Shown: positions 16,993 through 24,680 of the stretch, in pieces | How positions within the stretch are numbered: position 1 is the stretch's first letter | Layout of the letters: the number at the start of each line of letters is the position of its first letter | Assembly: GCA_946479335.1 (NCBI GenBank) | Contig: CAMLFP010000018.1 | Span: 1-28,858, forward strand | From: an uncultured Archangium sp. | Lineage (GTDB): Bacteria > Myxococcota > Myxococcia > Myxococcales > Myxococcaceae | Direction: 5' to 3' | Length of the DNA stretch: 28,858 bases | Program-made: the position numbers and the translations under genes | Notes under the pieces: generated by a model | What the model saw: the letters and a program-made list of their open reading frames with translations, nothing else | Told to the model about the DNA's origin: nothing | Database searches by the model: none

Positions 16993-18525
16993 ATGAATTT
17001 CGCTTTTGTCTCCGCCGACGCGACCCGCGCCGCGGCGGATTTGCTGGTGATTCCGCTCTTCGACTCCGAACTCTCGAACAAGAAGGCGCCGCACAAGACG
17101 CTGGCCGCCACCGACAAGAAGACCAAAGGCGCGCTGCTGAAGCTCGCGGAGTCGGAAGGCTTCAAGGCGAAGAACGAGCAGACCTTCCTCTTCCAGAGCC
17201 ACGGCAAGGTGTCGGCCACCCGCGTGCTGTTGCTGGGCCTCGGCGAGAAGAAGACCTTCACCGCGGAGACGCTGCGTCAGGCCGCCGGTCGCGCCGTGAA
17301 GACCGCGCAGCGCCTCAAGGCGAAGCAGCTCTCGTTCGTGCTGCCGGCGCACGGGGAGCCCGACGCGATGATCAAGGCCACCGTCGAGGGCCTCGAGCTG
17401 GGCGAGTACCGCTACGACCGCTGGAAGACCCGGAAGGCCGACGCCGCGCCGAAGCTGGGCAAGGTGACCTTCTTCCTCCCCGACGGCGTGAAGAAGCAGA
17501 AGTCGCACGAGCACGCGGCGGCGCTCGGCAAGCTGGTGGGCGAGGCGACCAACTGGGCGCGCGATCTCGTCAACGAGCCCGCGGGCACGATGACGCCCAC
17601 GGTGCTGGCAGACGCGGCGAAGGCGATGGCCAAGGAGGTCGGCCTCAACATCTCCGTCGGAGAGCAGAAGAAGATCGAAGAGCTGAAGATGGGCATGTTC
17701 CTCGGCGTCGCGCGCGGCAGCGTCGAGCCCCCGAAGCTGGTGCAGCTCTCGTACATCCCCAAGGACCCCGCGGCGGCGAAGCGCCAGCCGGTGTGCTTCG
17801 TGGGCAAGGCGATCACCTTCGACTCCGGCGGGCTCTCGCTCAAGCCGTCTGACGGCATGCTCGACATGAAGACCGACATGGCCGGCTCGGCCGCGGTGCT
17901 CGGCGCGATGAAGGTGATCGCGAAGGTCGCCCCGCCCTTCCCCGTGCACGGCTTCTTCGGCGCCTGCGAGAACATGCCCTCGGGCAACGCGTACCGCCTC
18001 GGCGACGTGCTGGTCTCGCGCCTCGGCAAGACGGTGGAGATCACCAACACCGACGCCGAAGGCCGCCTCGTGCTGGGCGACGTGCTGGCGTACGCGAACG
18101 AGCTCAAGCCTGCCGCGTTGATCGACCTCGCGACGCTGACCGGCGCGTGCATCGTGGCGCTCGGCAACAACTACACCGGCGCGTTCACCCCGAGCGACGA
18201 GCTGTTCTTCGACGTCGCCGAGTCGGCGCGCCTCGCGGGCGAGGAGCTGTGGCGCCTCCCGGTGTCGGAGTACTTCCGCGACGTGCTCAAGAGCGAGATC
18301 GCCGACATGAAGAACGCGGGCGATCGCATGGGCGGCGCCAGCAGCGCGGCGCTCTTCTTGAAGGAGTTCGTCGGCGAGACGAAGTGGCTGCACCTCGACA
18401 TCGCCGGCCCGTCGACCTCCAACAAGGAGCGCGGCTACTTGAACAAGGGCGCCACCGGCGCCGGCGTGCGCACGCTGGTGGAGTTCATCAACCGCCACAC
18501 CGCGAAGCTGGCTGCAGAGGCCTGA
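16993..18525 (+). CDS. pepA: Leucyl aminopeptidase (M17 family)
   Basis: This is a cytosolic hexameric dinuclear-metal aminopeptidase that removes N-terminal residues from peptides. The product is 510 aa from the ATG at 16993, the usual M17 length. An in-frame ATG at 16981 would add only MGPI, and neither start has a visible Shine-Dalgarno. The N-terminal half is the macrodomain-like region. The catalytic half contains VGKAITFDSGGLSLKP (metal-binding Lys and Asp), then DMKTDMAGSAAVLGAM and the family signature NTDAEGRLVLGD with its Asp/Glu ligands and Arg. It is divergent from the phospholipase-like gene, and an inverted repeat follows its stop. Confidence 0.96.
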   Translation: MNFAFVSADATRAAADLLVIPLFDSELSNKKAPHKTLAATDKKTKGALLKLAESEGFKAKNEQTFLFQSHGKVSATRVLLLGLGEKKTFTAETLRQAAGRAVKTAQRLKAKQLSFVLPAHGEPDAMIKATVEGLELGEYRYDRWKTRKADAAPKLGKVTFFLPDGVKKQKSHEHAAALGKLVGEATNWARDLVNEPAGTMTPTVLADAAKAMAKEVGLNISVGEQKKIEELKMGMFLGVARGSVEPPKLVQLSYIPKDPAAAKRQPVCFVGKAITFDSGGLSLKPSDGMLDMKTDMAGSAAVLGAMKVIAKVAPPFPVHGFFGACENMPSGNAYRLGDVLVSRLGKTVEITNTDAEGRLVLGDVLAYANELKPAALIDLATLTGACIVALGNNYTGAFTPSDELFFDVAESARLAGEELWRLPVSEYFRDVLKSEIADMKNAGDRMGGASSAALFLKEFVGETKWLHLDIAGPSTSNKERGYLNKGATGAGVRTLVEFINRHTAKLAAEA

Positions 18526-18530
18526 GCGTC

Positions 18531-18568
18531 ACCGGCGCCGCCCGCGAAGGTGGCGCCGGTTCGTTCCC
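18531..18568 (+). terminator. Candidate terminator hairpin after pepA
   Basis: The perfect 9-bp arms ACCGGCGCC (18531-18539) and GGCGCCGGT (18552-18560), with a 12-nt loop, begin 5 nt after the pepA stop. The following TCGTTCCC is only a weak T-tract, so efficiency is uncertain. It may work with Rho or simply protect the 3' end. Confidence 0.5.
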
Positions 18569-18901
18569 CAGCAACGCGTCACCGTCGCAGCGACTTCGTC
18601 GTGACCGCGCTCGCGTCAGCGCGGCTCGACTTTCAGTGGTGCGGGGGTTCGGAATTCGCGCGTGGTGCCTGTCGCGCGCGCGATCCTCGGCTTCGAGCGA
18701 AACTTCTGCAAGCTGTTCTCGACCCGGGGCGGTTTGAGCTCGCCAGACGGGTTCGAACCGCCCTGGCTCGTCAAAAGCGTCCAACGAGGAACCCGGCTTG
18801 ATGGAGTTCGCTCGAACTCAAACGCGCCTGTTCGCGTCGGGCACGGCTCGAACCGTGAGAACCGGCCCTCCTTCGAGAGCCGACCGTGCGCGATCAACGC
18901 T
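18561..18901. other. Non-coding stretch between pepA and mvaD with clustered hairpins
   Basis: About 340 bp without a convincing gene in any frame; short open frames here lack ribosome-binding sites and protein-like composition. It separates the only widely spaced convergent pair in the window (pepA and mvaD). Four inverted repeats follow each other: 18727-18763, 18767-18788, 18804-18819 and 18842-18857. Three contain the motif TCGAAC. No full tRNA can be folded around the T-arm-like GGTTCGAACC near 18755. Confidence 0.55.
18727..18857. repeat. Cluster of four inverted repeats, candidate structured RNA or eroded repeat unit
   Basis: Arms seen: GGGCGGTT/AACCGCCC (18727-18734 and 18756-18763); CTCGT/ACGAG (18767-18771 and 18784-18788); GAGTTCG/CGAACTC (18804-18810 and 18813-18819); CACGG/CCGTG (18842-18846 and 18853-18857). 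Four hairpins within 131 bp of non-coding DNA is more than the rest of the window shows. The strand of any transcript is unknown. Confidence 0.4.
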
Positions 18902-19882
18902 TCAGAGCAACACCGCGTCGCCGCCGGGCACGCAGTGCACCACTTCGCTCGCGCCAAGCTGCTTCACGAGCTGCGCCGCGCGCGCTTCATCTTTCGCCGA
19001 GGTCAGCAGCACCGGGTTCGGCCCCGCGTCGAGCGTGAACCAGATGCCCACGCCCTGCGCGCGCGCCACGCGGCACGCGTCGATGACCGCCAGCGTCGCC
19101 GGCTTCATGTAGTTGAGCGGAGGGTTCGCCGCGAACGCCGTGGAGTGCATGCGCCACGCGTTGCGCTCGGCGATCTCCCCGACCGCCTCGAGATCGCGCC
19201 GCTTGATGAACTTCACGATGTTCTTCACCTCGGCCTCGGCGTCCTTCGCCCAGGCCGGGTAGTACGGCGAGGTCTCCACCGTGGAGCGCATGCCGTCGCG
19301 CGACTTCACTTCCTTCTCCTCGCGGCTGACCATGCCGACCAGCATCCGCAGGTCGGGCCAGTGCGCCGCCTCGAAGAGCTGCTCGCCGAAGCTGTCTTTG
19401 CCGTCGGCGCGCCGGCCGCGGTTCCATCGCACGAAGCCGCCCTGGACGCTGCGCGACGCGGAACCACTGCCCCGCCGCGCGAGGATCGATTCCGCCTTCG
19501 TGTCGCGCTTGAGGCCGGCCGCCGCGCGCGCCGCCACCGCCAACGCCGCGAACGCCGCCGCCGACGACGCGAGGCCCGCCGCCGCGGGGAAGTCGCCGCG
19601 TGAGATCATGCGCGCGCGACCGAGCTTCTTGTTGCCCGACTCCGCGCGCACCAGCTTGAGCGCCTCTTCGACGCGCGTGCGCTCGCCGCCCTGCGCGACC
19701 TTGCCGTTGATCTCGATCTCGTCGGGGCCCTTCTCGCCGAGGAACTCGACCGAGGTCGTCACCGACAGCGGCCCCAGCGTCACCGAGAGGCTCGACTGAT
19801 GCGGGAGGATCAACTTCTCGTTCCGCTTCCCCCAGTACTTCACCAACGCGATGTTCGGGTGCGCCTTCGCCGTAGCTTTCAC
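18902..19882 (-). CDS. mvaD: Diphosphomevalonate decarboxylase
   Basis: This is a GHMP-fold enzyme that converts 5-diphosphomevalonate to isopentenyl diphosphate with ATP. The product is 326 aa. The opening AKAHPNIALVKYWGKRN, with LPHQSSLSVTL, is diagnostic. GSGSASRSV is at 138-146, the phosphate-binding PAAAGLASSAAAF starts at about 99, and the catalytic Asp285 sits in FTLDAGPNP, so the decarboxylase chemistry looks intact. The start is GTG, overlapping the mvk stop as GTGA. It is the last of four genes of the mevalonate operon. Some relatives decarboxylate monophosphomevalonate instead, and sequence reading alone does not exclude that. Confidence 0.93.
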   Translation of the reverse strand: MKATAKAHPNIALVKYWGKRNEKLILPHQSSLSVTLGPLSVTTSVEFLGEKGPDEIEINGKVAQGGERTRVEEALKLVRAESGNKKLGRARMISRGDFPAAAGLASSAAAFAALAVAARAAAGLKRDTKAESILARRGSGSASRSVQGGFVRWNRGRRADGKDSFGEQLFEAAHWPDLRMLVGMVSREEKEVKSRDGMRSTVETSPYYPAWAKDAEAEVKNIVKFIKRRDLEAVGEIAERNAWRMHSTAFAANPPLNYMKPATLAVIDACRVARAQGVGIWFTLDAGPNPVLLTSAKDEARAAQLVKQLGASEVVHCVPGGDAVLL

Positions 19883-20790
19883 AGTGCCCTCGGGCCCGCG
19901 AGCTGACTCGCGAAGCAGTCGATACCTTGCTTCCGGAGCTTCACCACCGCCGGCTCCGGTTCGGGGAAGAGGCCGATCACCGCGCCTCCGTCACCGCCCG
20001 CGCCCGTCAGCTTGGCGCCCAGCGCGCCCAGGTCGCGCAAGCGGTAGACCATCTCGTCGATCGGTGAGCTGGTGAGCCCCAGCGACGCGAGCAACCCCTG
20101 ATTCATGTTCATCACGTCGCCGAGCGACTCGAGGTCGCCCTTCTTCACCGCGGCGACGCCGTCACGCACCAGCGCGCCGATGTGCTCGAACACACGGCGG
20201 TAGCGCGTCGGCCACCGCTTCTGACGCTCCCGCAGCGCGCCCACCGTCGACTTCGTCGCGGAGCGCGGGCCGACCAACGCCACCAGCACCTTGAGCGGCT
20301 TCGGCGACTTCACCTCGACCGCCTTGCCTTGCCGGTACTGCACCAACGTGCCGCGCGCCGAGGTGGTGTGATCGCAGCCGCTCGGCGTGCCGTGGAACGC
20401 CTTCTCCATCTCGAAGGCGAGCGCCTCGACGACCTGCGACTTCGGCGCCTTGCCGGTCTGCGCGTTCAACAACACGCGGGCGATCGCCACCGAGAGCGCG
20501 CCCGACGAGCCGAGGCCCATCGACAGCGGGAGGTCGGAGTTCAGCTCGACCGCCACGTTCGGGTGCTTCGTCTTCCGCGCCGCGACCTCGAAGGCCTTCT
20601 CCAGCACGTCAGCCTGCGCGTCGCTCAGCCCCTCGGGGAGCTCCAGCGCGGGGCCATCTTCAGTGGGAGTCCCCGTGGCGTGCACGCCGCGCGAGATCGC
20701 GCCAGCCAGCGCGGGGTGGCCGTACACCACGCCATGCTCACCGAGGAGGATGATCTTGCCGGGCCCGAAGGCCGAGATGGAGGGGCTCAC
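19879..20790 (-). CDS. mvk: Mevalonate kinase
   Basis: A GHMP kinase that phosphorylates mevalonate at C5. The product is 303 aa from a GTG at 20790, which overlaps the HMG-CoA reductase stop (GTGA); the open frame continues upstream only as antiphase sequence inside that gene. SISAFGPGKIILLGEHGVVYG is the mevalonate kinase N-terminus rather than the phosphomevalonate kinase form. The glycine-rich ATP loop GLGSSGA is at 92-98, the catalytic Asp140 is in GTPSGCDHTTSARG, and KLTGAGGDGGAVIG lies near the C-terminus. It is the third gene of the operon, followed by mvaD, with which it overlaps by 4 bp. Confidence 0.92.
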   Translation of the reverse strand: MSPSISAFGPGKIILLGEHGVVYGHPALAGAISRGVHATGTPTEDGPALELPEGLSDAQADVLEKAFEVAARKTKHPNVAVELNSDLPLSMGLGSSGALSVAIARVLLNAQTGKAPKSQVVEALAFEMEKAFHGTPSGCDHTTSARGTLVQYRQGKAVEVKSPKPLKVLVALVGPRSATKSTVGALRERQKRWPTRYRRVFEHIGALVRDGVAAVKKGDLESLGDVMNMNQGLLASLGLTSSPIDEMVYRLRDLGALGAKLTGAGGDGGAVIGLFPEPEPAVVKLRKQGIDCFASQLAGPRAL

Positions 20791-22112
20791 GGAGCAGGCT
20801 GCGGGGCAACGGCCGCGTCGCCCATCAGCGCCGCGAGGATCTCTCTGGCCTTCTCGACCTTCACCTGACCGGCGCTCACCAACGCGTCGGCCACCTTCTC
20901 GACGAAGTGCCCACGCGCGCCCGCCGTCACCGCGACACACCGCGCGTGCAGCGCCATGTGACCACGCTGAATACCGACGCTGCCCAGGGCGCGCACCGCC
21001 GCGAAGTTCTGCGCGAGGCCGACGGCCGCCATCACCATCGACAGCTCACGCGCCGACGAGACGCGCAGCACCTTCATCGCGGCCTGCACCGCGCCGTGCA
21101 CCTTGATCGGCCCGCCGACCGTGCCCAGCGCCAGCGGCAGCTCGATGCGACCCACGAGGTGACCCTCTTCGAGGTTCCACGTCGACAGCGGGCGGTACTG
21201 GCCATCGCGGCACGCGAAGGCATGCGCGCCCGCTTCGATCGCGCGCCAGTCTTGCCCGGTGGCGATCGCCACGGCGTCGATGCCGTTCATCACGCCCTTG
21301 TTGTGCGTCGCCGCGCGGTACGGGTCGGCCTGCGCGAAGCGGCTGGCCTGCACGATGCCTTCGGCGATCGACTCGCCCGGCATGTCGAAGTCGCTCAGCG
21401 ACGCGAGCGGAATGCGGCACGTCGCGCGCGCGAGGCGGCGATCGGCGAGGTTGGAGAGGATGCGGAGGAACACCTTGCCGCCCGTGATCTGCTCCACCAG
21501 CGGCGCGATGCCCTCGCACATGGTGTTGATCAGGTTGGCGCCCATCGCCTCCTGCGTGTCGATGTACAGGTGCAGCACGAGGATCGGCTCGCCCTTCGCG
21601 CCCTCGGGCGCCGGCAACACGCGCACCTCGATGTCACGCGCGCCGCCGCCGCGGGCCACCATCGCCGGGTGGAAGCTGTTCGCCAGCGCGAGGAGCTGCT
21701 CCTTGTGCTCGTTCAGCTTGCGCGACGCCTCGGTCGGGTCGCCGTAGTTCGTCAGCTGCACCTGGCCGATCATCACCGGGTCATCGGCCTCGGCGTTGAA
21801 GCCGCCGCCCTCGCGCACGATCTTCGCCGCGAAGCTCACCGCCGCGATGACGCTCGGCTCCTCCACCGCCATCGGCACGATGTAGTCGCGGCCGTTGATC
21901 TGCAGGTTGAGGCCGAGCCCCAACGGCAACGAGAACGTGCCGATGGCGTTCTCGATCATCTGGTTGGCCGTCTCCAGCTTCAGCCCTTCGCCGGAGAGCG
22001 CCGCGATCTCCTCCACCGACAACCGCATCATCCGCGACACGGTGCCGAGGCGATCGGCCACGGGCAGCTTGTGAAAACCAGAAAGTCTCGAAGTGATCGT
22101 CGACTCAGCCAT
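20787..22112 (-). CDS. mvaA: Hydroxymethylglutaryl-CoA reductase, class II, degradative-type fold
   Basis: This enzyme reduces HMG-CoA to mevalonate with two NAD(P)H. The product is 441 aa, soluble, without the membrane anchor of class I enzymes. Catalytic residues line up with the Pseudomonas mevalonii enzyme: Glu84 or Glu85 in MAVEEPSV, Lys272 in HNKGVMNGI, Asp288 in GQDWRAIEAG and His385 in QRGHMALHAR. ENAIGTFSLPLG and GANLINTMCEGI are other family signatures. The start ATG at 22112 has GAGAGAGG a few bases upstream and lies 13 bp past the fni stop. Cofactor preference cannot be read here. In this operon the enzyme is expected to run biosynthetically. Confidence 0.96.
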   Translation of the reverse strand: MAESTITSRLSGFHKLPVADRLGTVSRMMRLSVEEIAALSGEGLKLETANQMIENAIGTFSLPLGLGLNLQINGRDYIVPMAVEEPSVIAAVSFAAKIVREGGGFNAEADDPVMIGQVQLTNYGDPTEASRKLNEHKEQLLALANSFHPAMVARGGGARDIEVRVLPAPEGAKGEPILVLHLYIDTQEAMGANLINTMCEGIAPLVEQITGGKVFLRILSNLADRRLARATCRIPLASLSDFDMPGESIAEGIVQASRFAQADPYRAATHNKGVMNGIDAVAIATGQDWRAIEAGAHAFACRDGQYRPLSTWNLEEGHLVGRIELPLALGTVGGPIKVHGAVQAAMKVLRVSSARELSMVMAAVGLAQNFAAVRALGSVGIQRGHMALHARCVAVTAGARGHFVEKVADALVSAGQVKVEKAREILAALMGDAAVAPQPAP

Positions 22113-22125
22113 GCGCGCCTCTCTC

Positions 22126-23190
22126 TCACGCAGCGCCCAGCGCCGCCAACCAGTCTTTGATTTCACCCGTCAGCACTTTCGGTTTCTTTCGTAACTGACT
22201 GACGTTTGTGGAGCCGGTCAGCGCGAGCGCCTGGGTCAACGCGGCGATCAACGCCTTGAGTTCATCACGCACGCCTTCGATGCCGCGCTCCTGCTGCGCG
22301 CGGAAGATCGGCAGCGCGAGGCCGCCGAGATCAGCGCCGAGCGCCAGCGCCTTGGCGATGTCGAGGCCGTTGCGAACGCCGCCCGACGCCACCAGCTTCG
22401 CGTGCGGCGCCACCGCGCGCACCGAGGCGATCGCCGCCGCCGTGGGGATGCCCCAGCCCGCGAAGATCGCGCCGACCTGCCGCCCCACACCCGACGATCG
22501 CAGCTCCTCGACGCGCACCCATGACGTGCCGCCGAGGCCGGAGACGTCGATGTTCTTCACGCCCGCGTCGACCAAGCGCTTCGCGACCTCCGGTGAGATG
22601 CCGCAGCCGGTCTCCTTCACCAGCAGGCGATCGCCGAAGACCTTCACCAGCGAGCCGATGGTCTCGAGCCCCCGGAGGAAGTCACGATCGCCCTCCGGCT
22701 GGTTCAGCTCCTGCGCGGGGTTCAGGTGCACCGCGAGCGCGTCGGCGCCGATCGCGTCGACCAGCTTGCGCAGCGAATCGATGCTCATCTTCGCGGCCTG
22801 CACCGCGCCGATGTTGCCGATCAGCACGGTGTTGGGCGCGACGTCGCGCACCGCGAAGCTGGAGGTCAGCTCCGCGCGCTCGGCCATCGCGCGCTGGGAG
22901 CCGACGCCGAACGCGACGCCGAACTCCTCCGCGACCTGCGCGATCTCCCGGTTCACCCGCGTCGCGCGCTCGCTGCCGCCGGTCATGCCGGTGATGAGGA
23001 TCGGCGCGCGCAGCTTCTTGCCGAGGAACTCGCAGGACAGATCGACCTGCGAGGTGTGCAGCTCAGGCAGCGCGCAGTGCACCAGCTTCACGCCATCGAA
23101 GAGCGTGAAGTTGCCCACGGGCGCCACTTCTTCCTTCGCGCAGAGTTCGAGGTGGGCGTCTTTTCGTCGGGTCGTCGTTTCGTCGTGCAT
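22126..23190 (-). CDS. fni: Isopentenyl-diphosphate isomerase, type 2 (FMN-dependent)
   Basis: This flavoenzyme interconverts IPP and DMAPP. The product is 354 aa from the ATG at 23190; the frame stays open upstream, but TTRRKDAHLELC is the normal beginning. Key features are RRKDAHL (substrate and FMN contacts), ITGMTGGS, HLNPAQELNQPEGDRDF with Gln160 and the Mg-binding Glu161, VKETGCGIS, VSGLGGTSW and the FMN-phosphate site ASGGVRNGLD. It is the promoter-proximal gene of the mevalonate operon, so the DMAPP-forming step is encoded first. It is divergent from the DsrE-like gene across 46 bp, whose only AT-rich patch (23214-23226) may hold both promoters. Confidence 0.96.
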   Translation of the reverse strand: MHDETTTRRKDAHLELCAKEEVAPVGNFTLFDGVKLVHCALPELHTSQVDLSCEFLGKKLRAPILITGMTGGSERATRVNREIAQVAEEFGVAFGVGSQRAMAERAELTSSFAVRDVAPNTVLIGNIGAVQAAKMSIDSLRKLVDAIGADALAVHLNPAQELNQPEGDRDFLRGLETIGSLVKVFGDRLLVKETGCGISPEVAKRLVDAGVKNIDVSGLGGTSWVRVEELRSSGVGRQVGAIFAGWGIPTAAAIASVRAVAPHAKLVASGGVRNGLDIAKALALGADLGGLALPIFRAQQERGIEGVRDELKALIAALTQALALTGSTNVSQLRKKPKVLTGEIKDWLAALGAA

Positions 23191-23236
23191 GGTTGGGGGC
23201 GCGGCTCCTAGCGCATTTATGTGTAGAAGCGGCCGC

Positions 23237-23632
23237 ATGCCTTCGCCACTCGTCGTCTTTCTGCATCGCGGCGAATACGACGCGGTCCACCAGGGGCTGT
23301 CGATCGCCGCCGCCGCCACCGCGACCGGCCGTCAGGTCGAGCTCTACTTCTTCTGGTGGGCGCTCGAGCGGCTGGTGCGCGGCAACCTCGACACGCCCGA
23401 CCTCGAGCGCGACGACGTCAACGCGACCATGGAGCTCCGCGGCGTGCCGACCCTTCGTCAGCTGCTCGACGCCGTCCGCGACTCCGGCACCGCGAAGCTC
23501 TTCGCGTGCACCGGGTCGATCGCCTCGCTGGGCCTCACGCCCCCCGACGTCGAGCCGAAGGTCGACGCGCTGATCGGGTGGGCCGCGATCCTCCAGCGCA
23601 CCGCCGGCGTCGTCGATCGCTTTCAGCTCTGA
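23237..23632 (+). CDS. DsrE/DsrF-like small protein
   Basis: The product is 131 aa, cytosolic, of the DsrE-like fold. The N-terminal VVFLHRGEYDAVHQGLSIAAAATATGRQVELYFFWWALERL is the usual first strand and helix, and a conserved Cys sits in LFACTGSIASLGL. The C-terminal segment DALIGWAAILQRTAGVVDRF is typical too. Such proteins relay sulfur or act in redox, but many have no known role. No sulfur-oxidation genes are nearby. It is divergent from fni, and its last 10 bp overlap the end of the convergent small gene. Confidence 0.82.
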   Translation: MPSPLVVFLHRGEYDAVHQGLSIAAAATATGRQVELYFFWWALERLVRGNLDTPDLERDDVNATMELRGVPTLRQLLDAVRDSGTAKLFACTGSIASLGLTPPDVEPKVDALIGWAAILQRTAGVVDRFQL

Positions 23633-23865
23633 AGCAGCAGCTCCTCCGCGCAGAACTCCGAGAGCCACACCGTCGATCCGTCGGCGCCGCCGCACTCCAC
23701 GACGAAGCGGCGCGCGCCGTCTTCTCCATTCAGCAGCTCCACCACCGTGCCGAAATCGCCGAAGCGCGGCGGCCTCCGGTTCACCCACCACGCGTCGTAC
23801 TCATGCGCGGCGCGCAGCAGCGCCCGCACGCGCACCTTGTCGAACTGCCTGACCCCCCGAGGCAT
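23623..23865 (-). CDS. Small protein of unknown function with SH3-like strand pattern
   Basis: The product is 80 aa from the ATG at 23865; upstream codons of the same frame are antisense to the NlpC/P60 gene and look non-coding. The core RFGDFGTVVELL, then FVVECGGADGSTVWLSEFCAEEL, resembles small beta-barrel domains that end in a W-L-x-x-F/E-L strand, as in DUF4926-type proteins. That link is weak. It overlaps the DsrE-like gene by 10 bp at the 3' end and is divergent from the NlpC/P60 gene across 89 bp. Confidence 0.6.
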   Translation of the reverse strand: MPRGVRQFDKVRVRALLRAAHEYDAWWVNRRPPRFGDFGTVVELLNGEDGARRFVVECGGADGSTVWLSEFCAEELLLQS

Positions 23866-23954
23866 GTCACCCACGCTATTCGACTCCGGGCGCCTGACCG
23901 CGAGGAGAGGGGCGTGAATTTGACGACGGCTGTCAGCGCGCGACTCTCTGCTGC

Positions 23955-24674
23955 ATGCGTGTTGCACCACTGCTGATCGCGAGCGCGCTCGCGGGTTGCG
24001 CCACCGGGGCGCCGGGCTCGCGGCTGTTGGTGCAACGCTATGAACCCTTCGCGCGCCCGGCCGCGACCCGGGAGATCCCCCCCGCGGCCCGGCAGCCACC
24101 GACCCGCGCGCTGAGCGTCGCGCCCGGCGCGCGCGAGCGTGCGGTGACCGTCGCGCAGGAGCTGCTGGGCAAGCACGCGGTGGTCGTCAACGGCCGGCGC
24201 TACGGCGATGACTGCACCGGCTTCGTGCGCGCGGTGTACGAGCCGCTCGGCGTCAACCTGATGACCGAGGGCCGCGCGGGAGACAACGGCGTCACCGCGA
24301 TGTGGCGCTTCGCTTCGTCGCATGGCCGCGTGTTCACCGCGGGCCGCCCGATGCCCGGCGATCTGGTCTTCTTCAAGGAGACCTACGATCTCAACCGCGA
24401 CGGCCGCACCAACGACGGCCTCACCCACATCGGCGTGGTGGAAGACGTGGAGCGCGACGGCACGGTGCTCGTCATCCACCGGGTGGCGCGCGGCGTGGTG
24501 CGCTACCGCATGAACCTGAACCACCCCGCGCAGGCGAAGAGCGCCAGCGGGCGGCGGCTCAACGACTGGCTCCGCACCGAGGCCCCGGGGAGCAAGCCGC
24601 GGCTGACGGGCGAGCTCTTCGCCGGCTATGCGACGCTGCTGCCGGTGGGCGCGCCCAACGTCGCGCAGCGCTGA
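23955..24674 (+). CDS. NlpC/P60 (C40) cysteine peptidase lipoprotein
   Basis: This is a probable cell-wall endopeptidase that cuts peptidoglycan stem peptides. The product is 239 aa. The lipoprotein signal ends LAGC (Cys15), and an Arg/Pro linker follows. The catalytic domain spans residues about 62-235: Cys87 in YGDDCTGFVRAVY, His158 in LTHIGVVEDV, and a likely third polar residue, His175, in VLVIHRVARG. Between Cys and the first His lies DLNRDGRTND (145-154), which resembles a calcium-binding loop. A TTGACG at 23920 could be a -35 element, but the matching -10 is poor. The stop is 6 bp from that of the convergent gene. Confidence 0.88.
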   Translation: MRVAPLLIASALAGCATGAPGSRLLVQRYEPFARPAATREIPPAARQPPTRALSVAPGARERAVTVAQELLGKHAVVVNGRRYGDDCTGFVRAVYEPLGVNLMTEGRAGDNGVTAMWRFASSHGRVFTAGRPMPGDLVFFKETYDLNRDGRTNDGLTHIGVVEDVERDGTVLVIHRVARGVVRYRMNLNHPAQAKSASGRRLNDWLRTEAPGSKPRLTGELFAGYATLLPVGAPNVAQR

Positions 24675-24680
24675 GCTCGG

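Noticed and set aside
15997..18498. A very long minus-strand open frame (833 codons)
   Set aside because: Most of it is antisense to pepA, with the Arg/Ala/Leu/Val-rich composition of GC-rich shadow frames. Only 15997-16905 looks like a protein.
18740..18765. T-arm-like GGTTCGAACC suggesting a tRNA gene
   Set aside because: On the minus strand a T-stem with one G-U pair can be drawn (GGCGG/CCGTC), but no matching acceptor stem, anticodon arm or CCA is found; the plus strand gives no T-stem at all.
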